Origin: JAGQWW01 sp041392845
GTDB lineage: Bacteria > Bacteroidota > Bacteroidia > Chitinophagales > Saprospiraceae
Length of the DNA: 64,000 bases
Assembly (NCBI GenBank): GCA_041392845.1
Contig: JAWKLG010000017.1
Location: 103,405-167,404 of the forward strand
Reading direction: 5' to 3'
A program made the position numbers and the translations under genes. Positions within the stretch are counted from its first letter, which is position 1, and each line of letters opens with the position of its first letter. Shown piece by piece: positions 44,222 to 53,055 of the stretch. A model generated the notes under the pieces. It was not told the origin of the DNA. It made no database searches and saw only the letters and a list, made by a program, of their open reading frames with translations.

Positions 44222-45079
44222 TTATTCTCCAGCCTCAATAACATTAGACTCAATATTCACTTCTGCTTCTTCACGCTTTCTTATCACCATTATCTCAGGA
44301 ATCAACTCTTCATTTTCTTCCAAAATGATAGTAGCTACCACTGCTCCCAAAATGGTTCCTGCGATAGCTCCAACCACCGGGATGTAGATTAAAATATAGG
44401 TGATCATCCCCACCGCAAGTGCAATTCCAAACATTGGCAATGTAGCCTTGAAACTCTCTCGAATTTTCAATCCAAAGATTTCATTGTAATTGTCCATAAT
44501 GGCAAATCCAAGAAAGAAACAGGATGCTGAAAATTGTAAAATCTGTTTCAAGAAATCTTCAAATGGAAGGAAAGCCGTTATTACTGCAATAGCAATGAAA
44601 CTCATTTTTTCAAGAACGAAACAGTAAATCGCAACCTTGATCATCCGCATTTCAGCTTTGATGAAAGCATTGAAGTTTGAATTTCTCTTTACCCCGGTTT
44701 TTATTTCAAGTGTCTTTCTGGTGAAATGAAATACCACCACTTCCAACAAAATCAGAATGAGGTACTTGGCACTTCCATCAAATGCCCATTTGAAATTCTC
44801 AACAGCTACTTTATCAAAAAAGGAACTCATACCGGCTTGAAAAGTAACTTCGCCCTCTGAAATACTCACCTGATGGTACCATTCATAAATACTGGAAAAC
44901 ATGTGGAAACCAAAGGCGATGGCTACAAAAATCATGAAACGAACCACCCATCCATACTTTCTCAATCCTCTCCAAATCCGGTGCTCTTTTATAAATTCCC
45001 AAGCCTCTTTATAATGAAAGAGGGTCAGAAAAAACTGCTGGATATAACTGGTAAACTTGTGTTGACCTTCGGCAAACAT
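44222..45079 (-). CDS. Integral membrane protein, EI24/CysZ-like topology
   Basis: 285 residues with about five hydrophobic segments (VVRFMIFVAIAFGFHMFSSI, YLILILLEVVVF, FLGFAIMDNY region, FGIALAVGMITYILIYIPVV, GAIAGTILGAVVATIIL). The LGFAIMDNYNEIFGLKIRES block and the Gly-rich PVVGAIAGTILG stretch resemble EI24-domain proteins, to which CysZ belongs. That match is from pattern memory only. The C-terminal 30 residues are charged and cytoplasmic. A transport role is possible but not shown by context. Confidence 0.65.
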   Translation of the reverse strand: MFAEGQHKFTSYIQQFFLTLFHYKEAWEFIKEHRIWRGLRKYGWVVRFMIFVAIAFGFHMFSSIYEWYHQVSISEGEVTFQAGMSSFFDKVAVENFKWAFDGSAKYLILILLEVVVFHFTRKTLEIKTGVKRNSNFNAFIKAEMRMIKVAIYCFVLEKMSFIAIAVITAFLPFEDFLKQILQFSASCFFLGFAIMDNYNEIFGLKIRESFKATLPMFGIALAVGMITYILIYIPVVGAIAGTILGAVVATIILEENEELIPEIMVIRKREEAEVNIESNVIEAGE

Positions 45080-45234
45080 ATCTTAAGGTAGGTTTTCGAT
45101 TTTATCAAAAATAAGACAGTTGAAGCGAAAAAATGCATATTCATTGCCAATTAGACAAATCGGACACCATTATTAATTTCGTATCTTTAAAAGAATACTA
45201 TTTTGCCCCGACAAATAAAACCAGATAAATCAAT

Positions 45235-46353
45235 TTGAAAAAAGCATTTCAGCTCTTCCTGCTTTCCATTTTTTTCTTCCTGATGACGGGGACGGCTTAC
45301 CAACTTTTGGCTCAGGATAGTTCTGGTAATAAGGAGGAAGCCTTCATTCGAAAAAGTAGTTTCATAGTACTTCCTATCATTTATTACACACCTGAAACCC
45401 GATTTGCTTTTGGGGGAGCCAGTCTTTATGCTTTTCGCTGGCAAGGCCAGAGTGACACTTTACGGCCTTCACAGCTCCAATTAGGATTTGCATACACTCA
45501 GGAAAATCAAATTCTTTCGTACCTGCCTTTTCAATTCTTTTTTGATGAAGAAAACTGGCAAATTAAGGGTGAGTTGGGCTATTACAGATACGTGTATCAG
45601 TTTTTTGGAGTTGGAAATAATACATTGGAAAGTAACAAAGAAGCCTACGATGTAACCTTTCCAAGGTTGAGGCTGGATGTAATGAAAAAGATTGCTCCCT
45701 ATCAATATGCCGGATTGCGGTATTGGATGGACGATTACAACATTACCAAGGTAGAAGAAGGAGGATTTTTGGATGAAAGGCGATTTACCGGAGCTGATGG
45801 GGGCTTTGTCTCCGGCGCTGGTTTGATCTGGAATTATGATAGCCGAAATATGATTTTTTTTCCTTCAAAAGGATATTTCATCCAGGCTCAGGGATTTTTC
45901 AACAGGAAAGAATTAGGCAGTGATTTTAATTTTACCAGGCTTGGATTTGATGCAGCTGCTTATTTTTCAAAAGGAGAAAAAAATATTTTTGCTTTCAATC
46001 TGGTCAATACCTATACTTTTGGAAATCCACCTTTTCAGGAATTGGCATTTTTAGGTGGAGCAAAAAAAATGAGGGGATATTTTGAAGGCAGATTAAGAGA
46101 CAATCATAATTGGATAGCCCAGGCTGAATATCGAAGGATAATCTGGAAATGGATTGGAATTAATTTATTTTCTGCTGCAGGTGCAGTTGGGAATCAGCCT
46201 TCAGACCTTTTTAAAAATCAGGTCCATTTTACCTATGGAGCAGGATTGAGGTTTACCATTGGTAAAAAAGATCATGTGAACCTTGGATTGGATTATGCAG
46301 GAAATGAACAAGGAGAGTTTTTTCCATATCTCACTGTTGGAGAAGCTTTTTAA
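45235..46353 (+). CDS. BamA/TamA-like outer membrane beta-barrel protein
   Basis: 372 residues starting at TTG, with a signal peptide of about 27 residues (MKKAFQLFLLSIFFFLMTGT). No POTRA domains are present. The mature protein is almost entirely alternating beta strands ending in an aromatic residue (GEAF). PSKGYFIQAQGFFNRKELGS and FLGGAKKMRGYFEGRLRDNH carry the RG(Y/F) loop found in bacterial surface antigen barrels. It resembles the barrel part of BamA/TamA relatives used as outer membrane channels or patatin-linked barrels. Function unknown. Confidence 0.8.
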   Translation: MKKAFQLFLLSIFFFLMTGTAYQLLAQDSSGNKEEAFIRKSSFIVLPIIYYTPETRFAFGGASLYAFRWQGQSDTLRPSQLQLGFAYTQENQILSYLPFQFFFDEENWQIKGELGYYRYVYQFFGVGNNTLESNKEAYDVTFPRLRLDVMKKIAPYQYAGLRYWMDDYNITKVEEGGFLDERRFTGADGGFVSGAGLIWNYDSRNMIFFPSKGYFIQAQGFFNRKELGSDFNFTRLGFDAAAYFSKGEKNIFAFNLVNTYTFGNPPFQELAFLGGAKKMRGYFEGRLRDNHNWIAQAEYRRIIWKWIGINLFSAAGAVGNQPSDLFKNQVHFTYGAGLRFTIGKKDHVNLGLDYAGNEQGEFFPYLTVGEAF

Positions 46354-46410
46354 AAATCCAAATCCATAAGAAATTCGTAAATACAAAGCTTTTACCAGCT
46401 AATATATACT

Positions 46411-47103
46411 ATGCAATTTTCGGTTATTATTCCAACTTTAAATGAAGCCGCCAATATTGGTGAGACCATCCGTGCACTAAAAGAGTATGGTGGCTCGAAT
46501 CTGTTGGAAATTATCGTTGCAGATGGTGGAAGCAAAGACGAAACCTGCAACATCGCTTTAGCACAAGGAGCAAAAGTGGTGCATTGTAAAGAACGAAGTC
46601 GAGCTGCTCAAATGAATGAGGGAGCCCGCCATGCAAAAGGCGATATTTTGCATTTTGTCCATGCCGATACCTTAGTTCCCGCTGGTTATGGAGATAAAAT
46701 GATGCAAGCAATTCGTGAAGGTTGGGAAATGGGAAATTTCAGATATGATTTTGACAAACCTGACACTTTGCTAGCCATGAATGCCTATTTCACTAAGTAC
46801 TCCTGGTTGGTATGTCAAGGTGGTGATAAAACCTTTTTTATAAAAAAAGACTTGTTTTTTGAATTGGGAGCTTACAATACTTACTGGACGATAATGGAAG
46901 AATATGATTTTGTAAAAAGAGCCTCGAAAGCGGGACATAAAATCATTACCCTACCTCAAAAGTGTGTAGTATCCGCGAGAAAATATGATAACAACAGCTG
47001 GCTGAGAGTTCAACTTGCCAATTTTGTAGTTTTCAACCTTTGGAAACTAGGGCTTGCAAAACCAGATAGATTGAGAGAGGTTTACGGTAAGATTTTAAAA
47101 TAA
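46411..47103 (+). CDS. TIGR04283-type arsenosugar biosynthesis glycosyltransferase
   Basis: 230 residues, GT2 fold. The nucleotide-sugar site shows IIPTLNEAANIGETIRAL, IVADGGSKDET and the metal-binding FVHADTLVP, and the C terminus has YDFVKRASKAGHKIITLP. It matches the short single-domain glycosyltransferases found with arsenosugar synthesis genes, but no arsS-like or DUF547 partner is directly fused. A DUF547 gene is next on the opposite strand, and DUF547 proteins are often neighbours of such genes. Substrate remains open. Confidence 0.85.
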   Translation: MQFSVIIPTLNEAANIGETIRALKEYGGSNLLEIIVADGGSKDETCNIALAQGAKVVHCKERSRAAQMNEGARHAKGDILHFVHADTLVPAGYGDKMMQAIREGWEMGNFRYDFDKPDTLLAMNAYFTKYSWLVCQGGDKTFFIKKDLFFELGAYNTYWTIMEEYDFVKRASKAGHKIITLPQKCVVSARKYDNNSWLRVQLANFVVFNLWKLGLAKPDRLREVYGKILK

Positions 47104-47418
47104 AATCCCTGCCAAAGACAATGTCATTAAATTAAGAAAGAAAAGACAACCGTCTAAGGTGGGTCTCTCGGAGAGGACCCGCCGACTCAAGCAGCGTCAT
47201 TTGTTTTCAAAATCGTAATTGACTGATATTCAATTTTTTTTGTATTTCAATTCCTAAAATTTTTGGTTCACGCAACGGACGCCAAGGTTAAGCGCAACGG
47301 ACGCTACTCAATGATTTGGATGTAATTCACCTTTCTATTCCCTTAACTAAATAAAATCCCTGCCAAAGGGGGACTTGACAGGGATTAGGGGATAAAATTT
47401 TATAGTTAGTGCCTATTC
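47104..47418. other. Intergenic region with repeats and a terminator
   Basis: 315 bases between convergent genes. It holds a GC-rich inverted repeat (about 47158-47182, GGTGGGTCTCTC with AGAGGACCCGCC) and two copies of CGCAACGGACGC (47271-47282 and 47293-47304). The words AAAATCCCTGCCAAAG occur twice (from 47103 and 47354), the second within the DUF547 gene terminator. No gene is apparent. Confidence 0.6.
47349..47386 (-). terminator. Terminator of the DUF547 gene
   Basis: AATCCCTG (47355-47362) pairs with CAGGGATT (47379-47386). On the minus strand the stem is followed by TTTTATTT. Confidence 0.65.
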
Positions 47419-48186
47419 TTACTTGCTGGCGTCGTTTAAATTCCAATCATAATCGAGGTACTCAATATCTGCACCCTCATTGATTTTTGTTTTAGCATAT
47501 TTATTGACAAACTTTCTTACTGTTCCTGCATCATCTTTAAAATCTCCGCTGAACCATTTGAAAATGGAAGATAGCTTTGGATTTGAGGCAGAGACTTTGT
47601 TTCGTTCTCCGTCGTTTATAAATTTTTTCATAGCATCGTCCAGTTGAGCATTGAGCTTGCTTGCTACAAATGCTTCATTTCTTAAAACAGGACAGGAAAC
47701 TGAAGCACAATTTACTGCTGCATGAATCCTTGCATCTTCAAAATCCTTTCTTAGTATACCATGCTCGATATTGTTTAAGTCGTATTCTTCTCCTTGTATT
47801 TTAATGAACTTGATATCCCAAACCGTATTCACAAAAGGTATCCCGTTTTTAATATCCTTTATACTCTTCACCGGATAATTATCGACTATAAGTTTAACAG
47901 TAAATGCATTGTAAGCATTGATCCAATAAGCCATTTGCTCTTCCCTTGACCAAGAATCCTGCGGATGTGCTGAAGAAAGCAAATCAAGGTATTTCTGTAA
48001 AGTTGCCTTGTCTTTTATAAATCCTTTGTAATCCACAAACCCGTTGGACTTCACATGTTTTTTCAAGAGTCCATCCCAAATATCATGGGATACCGGTTCT
48101 TTAGCTGGAAGGTTTGCTACGTTATTATTGCAAGCGAACAATCCACCTGCAAAAAAGAGACTAACAAGAATTAAAAGGTTTTTCAT
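47419..48186 (-). CDS. DUF547-domain lipoprotein
   Basis: 255 residues. Signal peptide with lipobox (GGLFAC), so a membrane-anchored periplasmic or surface protein. The DUF547 domain shows the block AYWINAYNAFTVKLIVDNYP, then IEHGILRKDFEDARIHAAVNC and ASVSCPVLRNEAF, with conserved His and Cys. The DUF547 fold relates to a transglutaminase/NlpC-like arrangement, but enzyme activity is not established. It may work with the glycosyltransferase gene at 46411, convergent to it. Confidence 0.9.
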   Translation of the reverse strand: MKNLLILVSLFFAGGLFACNNNVANLPAKEPVSHDIWDGLLKKHVKSNGFVDYKGFIKDKATLQKYLDLLSSAHPQDSWSREEQMAYWINAYNAFTVKLIVDNYPVKSIKDIKNGIPFVNTVWDIKFIKIQGEEYDLNNIEHGILRKDFEDARIHAAVNCASVSCPVLRNEAFVASKLNAQLDDAMKKFINDGERNKVSASNPKLSSIFKWFSGDFKDDAGTVRKFVNKYAKTKINEGADIEYLDYDWNLNDASK

Positions 48187-48274
48187 TTTGAGTTTATTTT
48201 AAACAATATACGCGTTAAACAGGGCAATTGGATTTTGAGTTCATCAGCAGCCGGGCATTAAGGAATAATTAAAT

Positions 48275-48440
48275 GGCTATTGGCTATTGGCCATTGGCTT
48301 TTAGCTATTGGCTTTTAATGTACTCTTCACTTGATCCATGGAATCTTACTGGTCTGAAGACCTGCATGTACCCTGGATACAAGTTTGAAAACTTGTACCA
48401 GCACCTTCAACTTTGCCAACGGCTAATAGCCAATAGCCAA
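48275..48440. repeat. Inverted GCCAAT-type arms flanking nested hairpins
   Basis: The left arm 48275-48317 reads TGGCTATTGGCTATTGGCCA and onward. The right arm 48415-48440 reads GCCAACGGCTAATAGCCAAT and onward, the inverted form. Between them are GGTCTGAAGACC and TACAAGTTTGAAAACTTGTA, both palindromes with a GA centre. The unit fills the gap between the DUF547 gene and the next lipoprotein gene. Confidence 0.65.
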
Positions 48441-48929
48441 TCAATAATCTTCCTTATCTCTGGCAGCTTCCTCCGCCCATTCTGTTTGAGGTATTAATGA
48501 AGTTACTACCAGTTTATTTTTAAATTTCCAGGCTTTGATTGGATAGGGAGTTCCTTTTTCAAAATACCATTCTCCTCCGGTATTTGGTTCTCCGAGTAAT
48601 AGTTCTGCGGCGATGTCTCGGGATTCCATGTCTTTGTATTCAAGTATGATTTCGTAAAAAGGATGGTCATTGTCAGTATCAAAATAGTACACTGCTTGTG
48701 GGATATTTACTGTAGGATTTTTCTCTACATAAACTTTTCTAAAATCATATTCTGTTGATTCCTGTTGTAGACCGGGACGAAGGGATTTTACCTTGGCTTC
48801 CGACATTCCCAATTCGAGGTTTTCAAATCCTTCGGGTAAAAAGTTCCCTGCTTTGTTGGTCTTTTTAAAAATACCACAGGAAGTCAATCCAAGACTAACG
48901 GCAATTATCAGGAACATCAGATTTTTCAT
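48441..48929 (-). CDS. Small lipoprotein, unknown function
   Basis: 162 residues. The signal peptide ends in a lipobox (GLTSC), followed by GIFKKTNKAG. The mature part has LGMSEAKVKSLRPGLQQEST and later YFEKGTPYPIKAWKFKNKL, an alpha/beta pattern resembling small SmpA/OmlA-like lipoproteins with a 'GMSxxxV' motif. That resemblance is loose. The stop codon lies beside the GCCAAT-type repeat. No operon partner is visible. Confidence 0.75.
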   Translation of the reverse strand: MKNLMFLIIAVSLGLTSCGIFKKTNKAGNFLPEGFENLELGMSEAKVKSLRPGLQQESTEYDFRKVYVEKNPTVNIPQAVYYFDTDNDHPFYEIILEYKDMESRDIAAELLLGEPNTGGEWYFEKGTPYPIKAWKFKNKLVVTSLIPQTEWAEEAARDKEDY

Positions 48930-49005
48930 CTTTTTGATTTTGTGGTTTACAATGTGGATATGAAAAGTAAAAAGCAGTTTTTCACAATTTGTTCGAGCCT
49001 GAAAT

Positions 49006-49039
49006 TAAAAAACCCGTTGGAATATTGTATTCCAACGGG
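49006..49039 (-). terminator. Terminator of the 72-residue protein gene
   Basis: CCCGTTGGAAT (49013-49023) pairs with ATTCCAACGGG (49029-49039). On the minus strand it runs into TTTTTTAATT. Confidence 0.9.
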
Positions 49040-49069
49040 TGGGTTTGTGCATCAGTTTGTGTAAGATTT

Positions 49070-49288
49070 TTAACTGGTAGCAAGTTTGGGTTCAGATGTT
49101 TCCACGAAGGTTTTTCCGTTCCACTTGCCGAGCCAGTCTACATTTTTTCCAACCTGAAGGTATTTTGAGAATGCTTGTTCTGCAGCATCCTTGGTTTTTC
49201 TGCAAATCGTTATTAGCTGTTGACCCGATCTGATTTGAAAATAATACTTGCCGGGACCCATTGTGAAATTTTTTCTGTTGTATGCCAT
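49070..49288 (-). CDS. Small cytoplasmic protein, unknown function
   Basis: 72 residues, basic, without signal peptide or membrane segment. Predicted beta strands (GKYYFQIRSGQQLITICRK) precede a helix (DAAEQAFSKYL) and a short beta ending (GKWNGKTFVETSE). The layout is reminiscent of small beta-alpha proteins, but I do not recognise the family. It has its own strong terminator and no partner gene, supporting that it is a real monocistronic gene. Confidence 0.65.
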   Translation of the reverse strand: MAYNRKNFTMGPGKYYFQIRSGQQLITICRKTKDAAEQAFSKYLQVGKNVDWLGKWNGKTFVETSEPKLATS

Positions 49289-49357
49289 TGTAAAAAAGAA
49301 TTTAAAAAAGCCTGAGAGAGGCGTATGATTGATTGAAAATTTTAGTTCAGTAATTAC

Positions 49358-49726
49358 TTATCTAATAGAAATAACCTGTGCACTGATGTTATGTTCTTTC
49401 ACCAGTTCGTCAGCGTATTTTCTATGGCCATGCGGTGCCAATAAATAAAGCCTTCCTCGCTTCATGGCCGCAAGTGTGGAAAGCAATTTCCACTTGGTAA
49501 CTGCACGACGCATATTGTCGGATTTCAATACTATTTCTATAAAACTCTTGGAGCCCAATTTCCTTCCAGATAAGTCAGGCACAAAAGCTTCCTGATCCTT
49601 GCCCTTCTGCTTCAGATATTTTTTGGGTGAGTCATATTCATCCTGGTTGGCTTTGATGTCGGTAAAGCCTTTTCTTTCTGCCCATCTCAATGCCTTATCG
49701 AAATAGACCTGTTTTTCTTCTAACAT
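49358..49726 (-). CDS. Hypothetical cytoplasmic protein, possible nuclease-like fold
   Basis: 122 residues from the ATG at 49726. An upstream start at 49789 would add a segment (PKATKASVFCLIKP) that does not fit. The pattern is helix (EEKQVYFDKALRWAERKGF), a beta segment with SFIEIVLKSDN, helix (RRAVTKWKLLSTLAAMKRGR) and a final strand LYLLAPHGHRKYA. The alternation recalls restriction-nuclease-like folds, but the usual PD-(D/E)xK residues are not clearly in place. Function unknown. Confidence 0.6.
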   Translation of the reverse strand: MLEEKQVYFDKALRWAERKGFTDIKANQDEYDSPKKYLKQKGKDQEAFVPDLSGRKLGSKSFIEIVLKSDNMRRAVTKWKLLSTLAAMKRGRLYLLAPHGHRKYADELVKEHNISAQVISIR

Positions 49727-50116
49727 AATACTGAAAGGTTTAATTAAACAAAATACAGATGCTTTAGTCGCTTTTGGTGCGAGGTGCATTGGGTTAACCG
49801 CCTTCCTTTTTAGATAGGGTATGTATTAATAATACATGTGTGATTAGGGATGTAATCTCAATTACTTTCGGCGGAATCATCGGCATTAACAGCTCCGATG
49901 TGGTATCAACATTAAACACCTGATGCCTTATTATAGGCATTTTTTTTCAAAAAGTCAAATTTTTCGCCAAATAACCACTTGAAAATCAAGTTTCTAAGCA
50001 TTTTGAGTCGTAATAATTCCTTTTTGTCCTTTTTTGAAGACTTTTTTCATTTTAAAAAATTGCCCTCCAAGTAAGCACATTCCTTACCTTCGTGGGAGCA
50101 GTAAAAATGAAACAGC
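49727..50116. other. Gap before rnhB holding a candidate structured RNA
   Basis: About 390 bases. The right part (49958-50116) is plain AT-rich leader to rnhB, with AAGACTTTTTTCATTTTAAA near 50040. The part at 49798-49948 folds into a set of hairpins ending in a terminator and is listed separately. Confidence 0.5.
49798..49948 (+). ncRNA. Candidate structured RNA ending in intrinsic terminator
   Basis: CCGCC (49798-49802) can pair with GGCGG (49870-49874), enclosing two hairpins: ATGTATT-AAT-AATACAT (from 49821) and GATTA-GGGATG-TAATC (from 49842). A further hairpin CATCGG/CCGATG follows (49878 to about 49900). A terminator ATGCCT-TATTAT-AGGCAT with eight T ends it (49923-49948). No TAnnTTTG promoter was found upstream, and no known RNA family is recognised. 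Existence is inferred from the nested pairing only. Confidence 0.4.
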
Positions 50117-50719
50117 ATGTTGGCTCCATTTTTTAAAAAAGATACCATAGAAGCAGGTTGTGACGAAGCAGGGCGAGGTTGCCTTGCCGGACCGGTGTAT
50201 GCTGCAGCTGTTATTTTACCGCCTGATTTTGACGATCCGATTTTGAATGATTCAAAGCAGTTGAAAAAGAAAGTCAGAAATGAACTTCGGGAAATGATCC
50301 AGAAAAAAGCCCTTGCCTGGGCTGTCGGTATTGTCGACCACAAGGAAATTGATGAAATCAATATCCTGAATGCCTCATTCCTGGCCATGCATCGTGCCTT
50401 GGACCAATTGGAAATTCGACCTGATTTGATTTTAGTGGACGGCAATCGCTTTCAAAATTATGGCGAAACACCCTATGAATGCATGATAAAAGGTGATGGA
50501 AGGTTTGCATCCATTGCGGCAGCCTCGATACTTGCCAAAACTTACCGGGATGACTACATGGAATCAATGGCAGAAAAATATCCGCATTATGGTTGGGATT
50601 CCAATATGGGTTACCCTACTAAAAAACACAGGGCTGCCATTCGTGATTTCGGAGTTTCACCCATCCACCGCAGGTCTTTCCGTTTATTGCCGGATGCCAT
50701 TCAACAAAAATTATTTTAA
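50117..50719 (+). CDS. rnhB: Ribonuclease HII
   Basis: 200 residues. It removes RNA primers and single ribonucleotides from DNA. The catalytic DE pair is Asp16-Glu17 in AGCDEAGRGCLAGPV. The third acidic residue is in LILVDGNRF, with IKGDGRFASIAAASILAKTYRD and GYPTKKHRAAIRDFGVSPIH following. Size matches the family. It is followed after ten bases by kynureninase, so they likely share a transcript. Confidence 0.96.
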   Translation: MLAPFFKKDTIEAGCDEAGRGCLAGPVYAAAVILPPDFDDPILNDSKQLKKKVRNELREMIQKKALAWAVGIVDHKEIDEINILNASFLAMHRALDQLEIRPDLILVDGNRFQNYGETPYECMIKGDGRFASIAAASILAKTYRDDYMESMAEKYPHYGWDSNMGYPTKKHRAAIRDFGVSPIHRRSFRLLPDAIQQKLF

Positions 50720-50729
50720 AAAGACAGAT

Positions 50730-51993
50730 ATGAAATATAGCCTTGACCAAGCCAAAAAGATGGACCAGGAAGATCCATTGCATAAGTGGAGAAACGAATT
50801 TTACTTTCCGCAACACAATGGAAAAGATACCATCTATCTATGTGGAAATTCCTTAGGATTGCAACCAAAAGGTGTAAAAGCAGCATTGGATTTTGAATTG
50901 GACCATTGGAAAAACTACGGAGTAGAAGGTCATTTTAAAGGCGAAATGCCATGGATGTATTATCATAAATTCCTGTCCAAACAAGCAGCCAATTTGGTAG
51001 GTGCAAAGGAATCAGAAGTTGTCATTATGAATACCCTGACCACCAATTTGCACCTGATGATGGTCAGTTTTTATCGCCCAAAAGGAAATCGCTACAAAAT
51101 CATCATGGAAGCCGGTGCTTTCCCTAGTGATCAATATGCCATGGAGAGCCAGGTTAGATTTCATGGATATGAGCCAGAAGACGCAATTATTGAATTAAAA
51201 CCAAGAACGGGAGAAGACACCTTGCGCACTGAAGATATTTTGGACACCATCCAAAAGTGAAGGTGAGCAAGTAGCTTGTGTGATGTTTGCGGGCGTCAAT
51301 TATTACACCGGTCAGTATTTTGATTTAGAGGCCATTACAAAAGCAGGCCATGATGTTGGTGCTACTGTAGGTTTCGATTTGGCACATACTGCCGGAAACC
51401 TTCCATTAAAATTGCATGACTGGGGGGTTGATTTTGCCGTTTGGTGCAGTTATAAATATTTGAATAGCGGCCCTGGCGGACCAAGCGGATGTTTCGTGCA
51501 TGAAAAACACGGTAACAATCCAGAATTACCTCGTTTTGCAGGATGGTGGGGTCATGATGAATCTTCCCGCTTTCTTATGAAGAAAGGATTTATTCCTATG
51601 GAAGGAGCAGCGGGATGGCAATTGAGCAATGCTCAGGTGCTGAGTATGGCAGCCCACAAAGTTAGTCTTGATATGTTTGATAAGGTAGGCATGGAAGCAC
51701 TGCGAGAAAAAAGCATTCGACTGACCAATTTCATGGAAGAATTGATTGAAAACCTGAATGAAAATGGCCATCATTTCAATATCATAACTCCAAAGACCGT
51801 CAAAGACCGAGGGGCACAATTATCCATCTTGACAGGTCCGGAAGGCAAACAGCTCTTTGATTATTTAAGTGAGAATGGAGTGATTTGCGACTGGAGAGAA
51901 CCCAATGTCATCCGGGTAGCAGCAGTACCGATGTACAACTCTTTTGAAGACGCCTGGCATTTTGTAAATTTGTTAGGCTGCTTTTCCAACTAA
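50730..51993 (+). CDS. kynU: Kynureninase (single frameshift)
   Basis: About 420 residues once one base is removed. It is a PLP enzyme that cleaves kynurenine or 3-hydroxykynurenine to anthranilate or 3-hydroxyanthranilate and alanine. The N part has YLCGNSLGLQPKGVKAALDF and VIMNTLTTNLHLMMVSFYRP. The C part has GFDLAHTAGNLPLKLHDWGV and the PLP lysine in VWCSYKYLNSGPGG. The frame breaks at an A4 run (51253-51256). Before it the frame ends DTIQK and stops at 51258-51260; after it GEQVACVMFAGVNYYTGQ continues. With kmo at 35.1 kb it forms two steps of the kynurenine route. Confidence 0.9.
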
Positions 51994-52005
51994 AAATAAT
52001 GAACC

Positions 52006-53055
52006 ATGAAAGACTTAAAATACTTGTTGGCGTACACAGGTCCGTTGCTTGTCTTTTTAGGTCTTAATTGGAATGGTTGGTGGACCTGGGGATTCACCAT
52101 TGAGTCTTTTTTAATTCTTCCGGTTTTAGAATTATTTATAAAAAGAGATACCTCCAATGTGAATCAAGAGGAAGAATCCAGCCGTGAAGGCATGTGGTTT
52201 TTTGACCTCTTATTGTATTCACATGTTCCCATTCTTTTTCTTTTGACATTTTGGTATCTACAATTAATTACTTCGGGCACACTTAGCACTTTTGAAATGG
52301 TGGGATTGACCGCCAGTCAGGGTATTTTTTTGGGTGGATTTGGCATCAACGTAGCACATGAATTAGGCCATCGTACAAGGCCTATTGAAAGAATAATGGC
52401 CAAGACACTTTTGCTTCCCAACCTATACATGCATTTTATAATAGAACACAATTTGGGCCATCATAAAAATGTAGGAACAGACGCAGATCCAGCATCAGCC
52501 AAAAAAGGAGAGTTGGTCTTTTTCTTTTGGATTCGATCTGTTGTTGGTAGTTATCTGAATGCGTGGAAACTGGAAGCAAAAAAAATGAAGAGAGAAGGGA
52601 AAAGTACCTTTTCATTATCAAACGAAATGATACGGTTTACACTTTTTGAAATGGCTTATTTGGCCATAATAAGCTGGTATTTTGGTAGTCAAGGATTGAT
52701 TTTCGCTCTAATTATCGCTGCCATCGGATTCCTGTTATTGGAAACGGTAAATTACATTGAACATTACGGTCTCAGACGAAAAATGCTTCCCTCCGGCAAA
52801 TATGAACGAGTGGAGATTTATCATTCCTGGAATTCCAATCATGAAATGGGAAGAATTTTTCTGTATGAACTTACCAGACATGCTGATCACCACTATAAGG
52901 CTACACGGAAATATCAAAATCTTCGTCATTTTGACGATAGCCCTCAATTGCCAGTAGGTTATCCCGGCGCAATTATTCTTGCTTTATTCCCTCCTATTTG
53001 GTTCAGAATTATGAATCCTCGAGTCGATTTTTATATGAAAAAATTAAGCGCATGA
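52006..53055 (+). CDS. alkB: Alkane 1-monooxygenase (AlkB-type)
   Basis: 349 residues, integral membrane di-iron hydroxylase converting n-alkanes to 1-alkanols. Its histidine boxes are complete: HELGH (118-122), EHNLGHH (147-153), and the third in RHADHHYKATRKYQNLRH (from 291). The NYIEHYGL motif (HYG at 253-255) is present. About six transmembrane helices are expected. AlkB needs rubredoxin or ferredoxin plus reductase, and none is adjacent. The PaaE-like reductase at 56870 is a possible donor but this is inference. The stop overlaps the MazG-like start (ATGA). Confidence 0.94.
   Translation: MKDLKYLLAYTGPLLVFLGLNWNGWWTWGFTIESFLILPVLELFIKRDTSNVNQEEESSREGMWFFDLLLYSHVPILFLLTFWYLQLITSGTLSTFEMVGLTASQGIFLGGFGINVAHELGHRTRPIERIMAKTLLLPNLYMHFIIEHNLGHHKNVGTDADPASAKKGELVFFFWIRSVVGSYLNAWKLEAKKMKREGKSTFSLSNEMIRFTLFEMAYLAIISWYFGSQGLIFALIIAAIGFLLLETVNYIEHYGLRRKMLPSGKYERVEIYHSWNSNHEMGRIFLYELTRHADHHYKATRKYQNLRHFDDSPQLPVGYPGAIILALFPPIWFRIMNPRVDFYMKKLSA

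Noticed and set aside
49070..49288. YegP (DUF1508) family assignment for the small protein
   Set aside because: Size and a beta-strand start are similar, but the repeated NGQxI and SKA-type motifs of YegP are missing.
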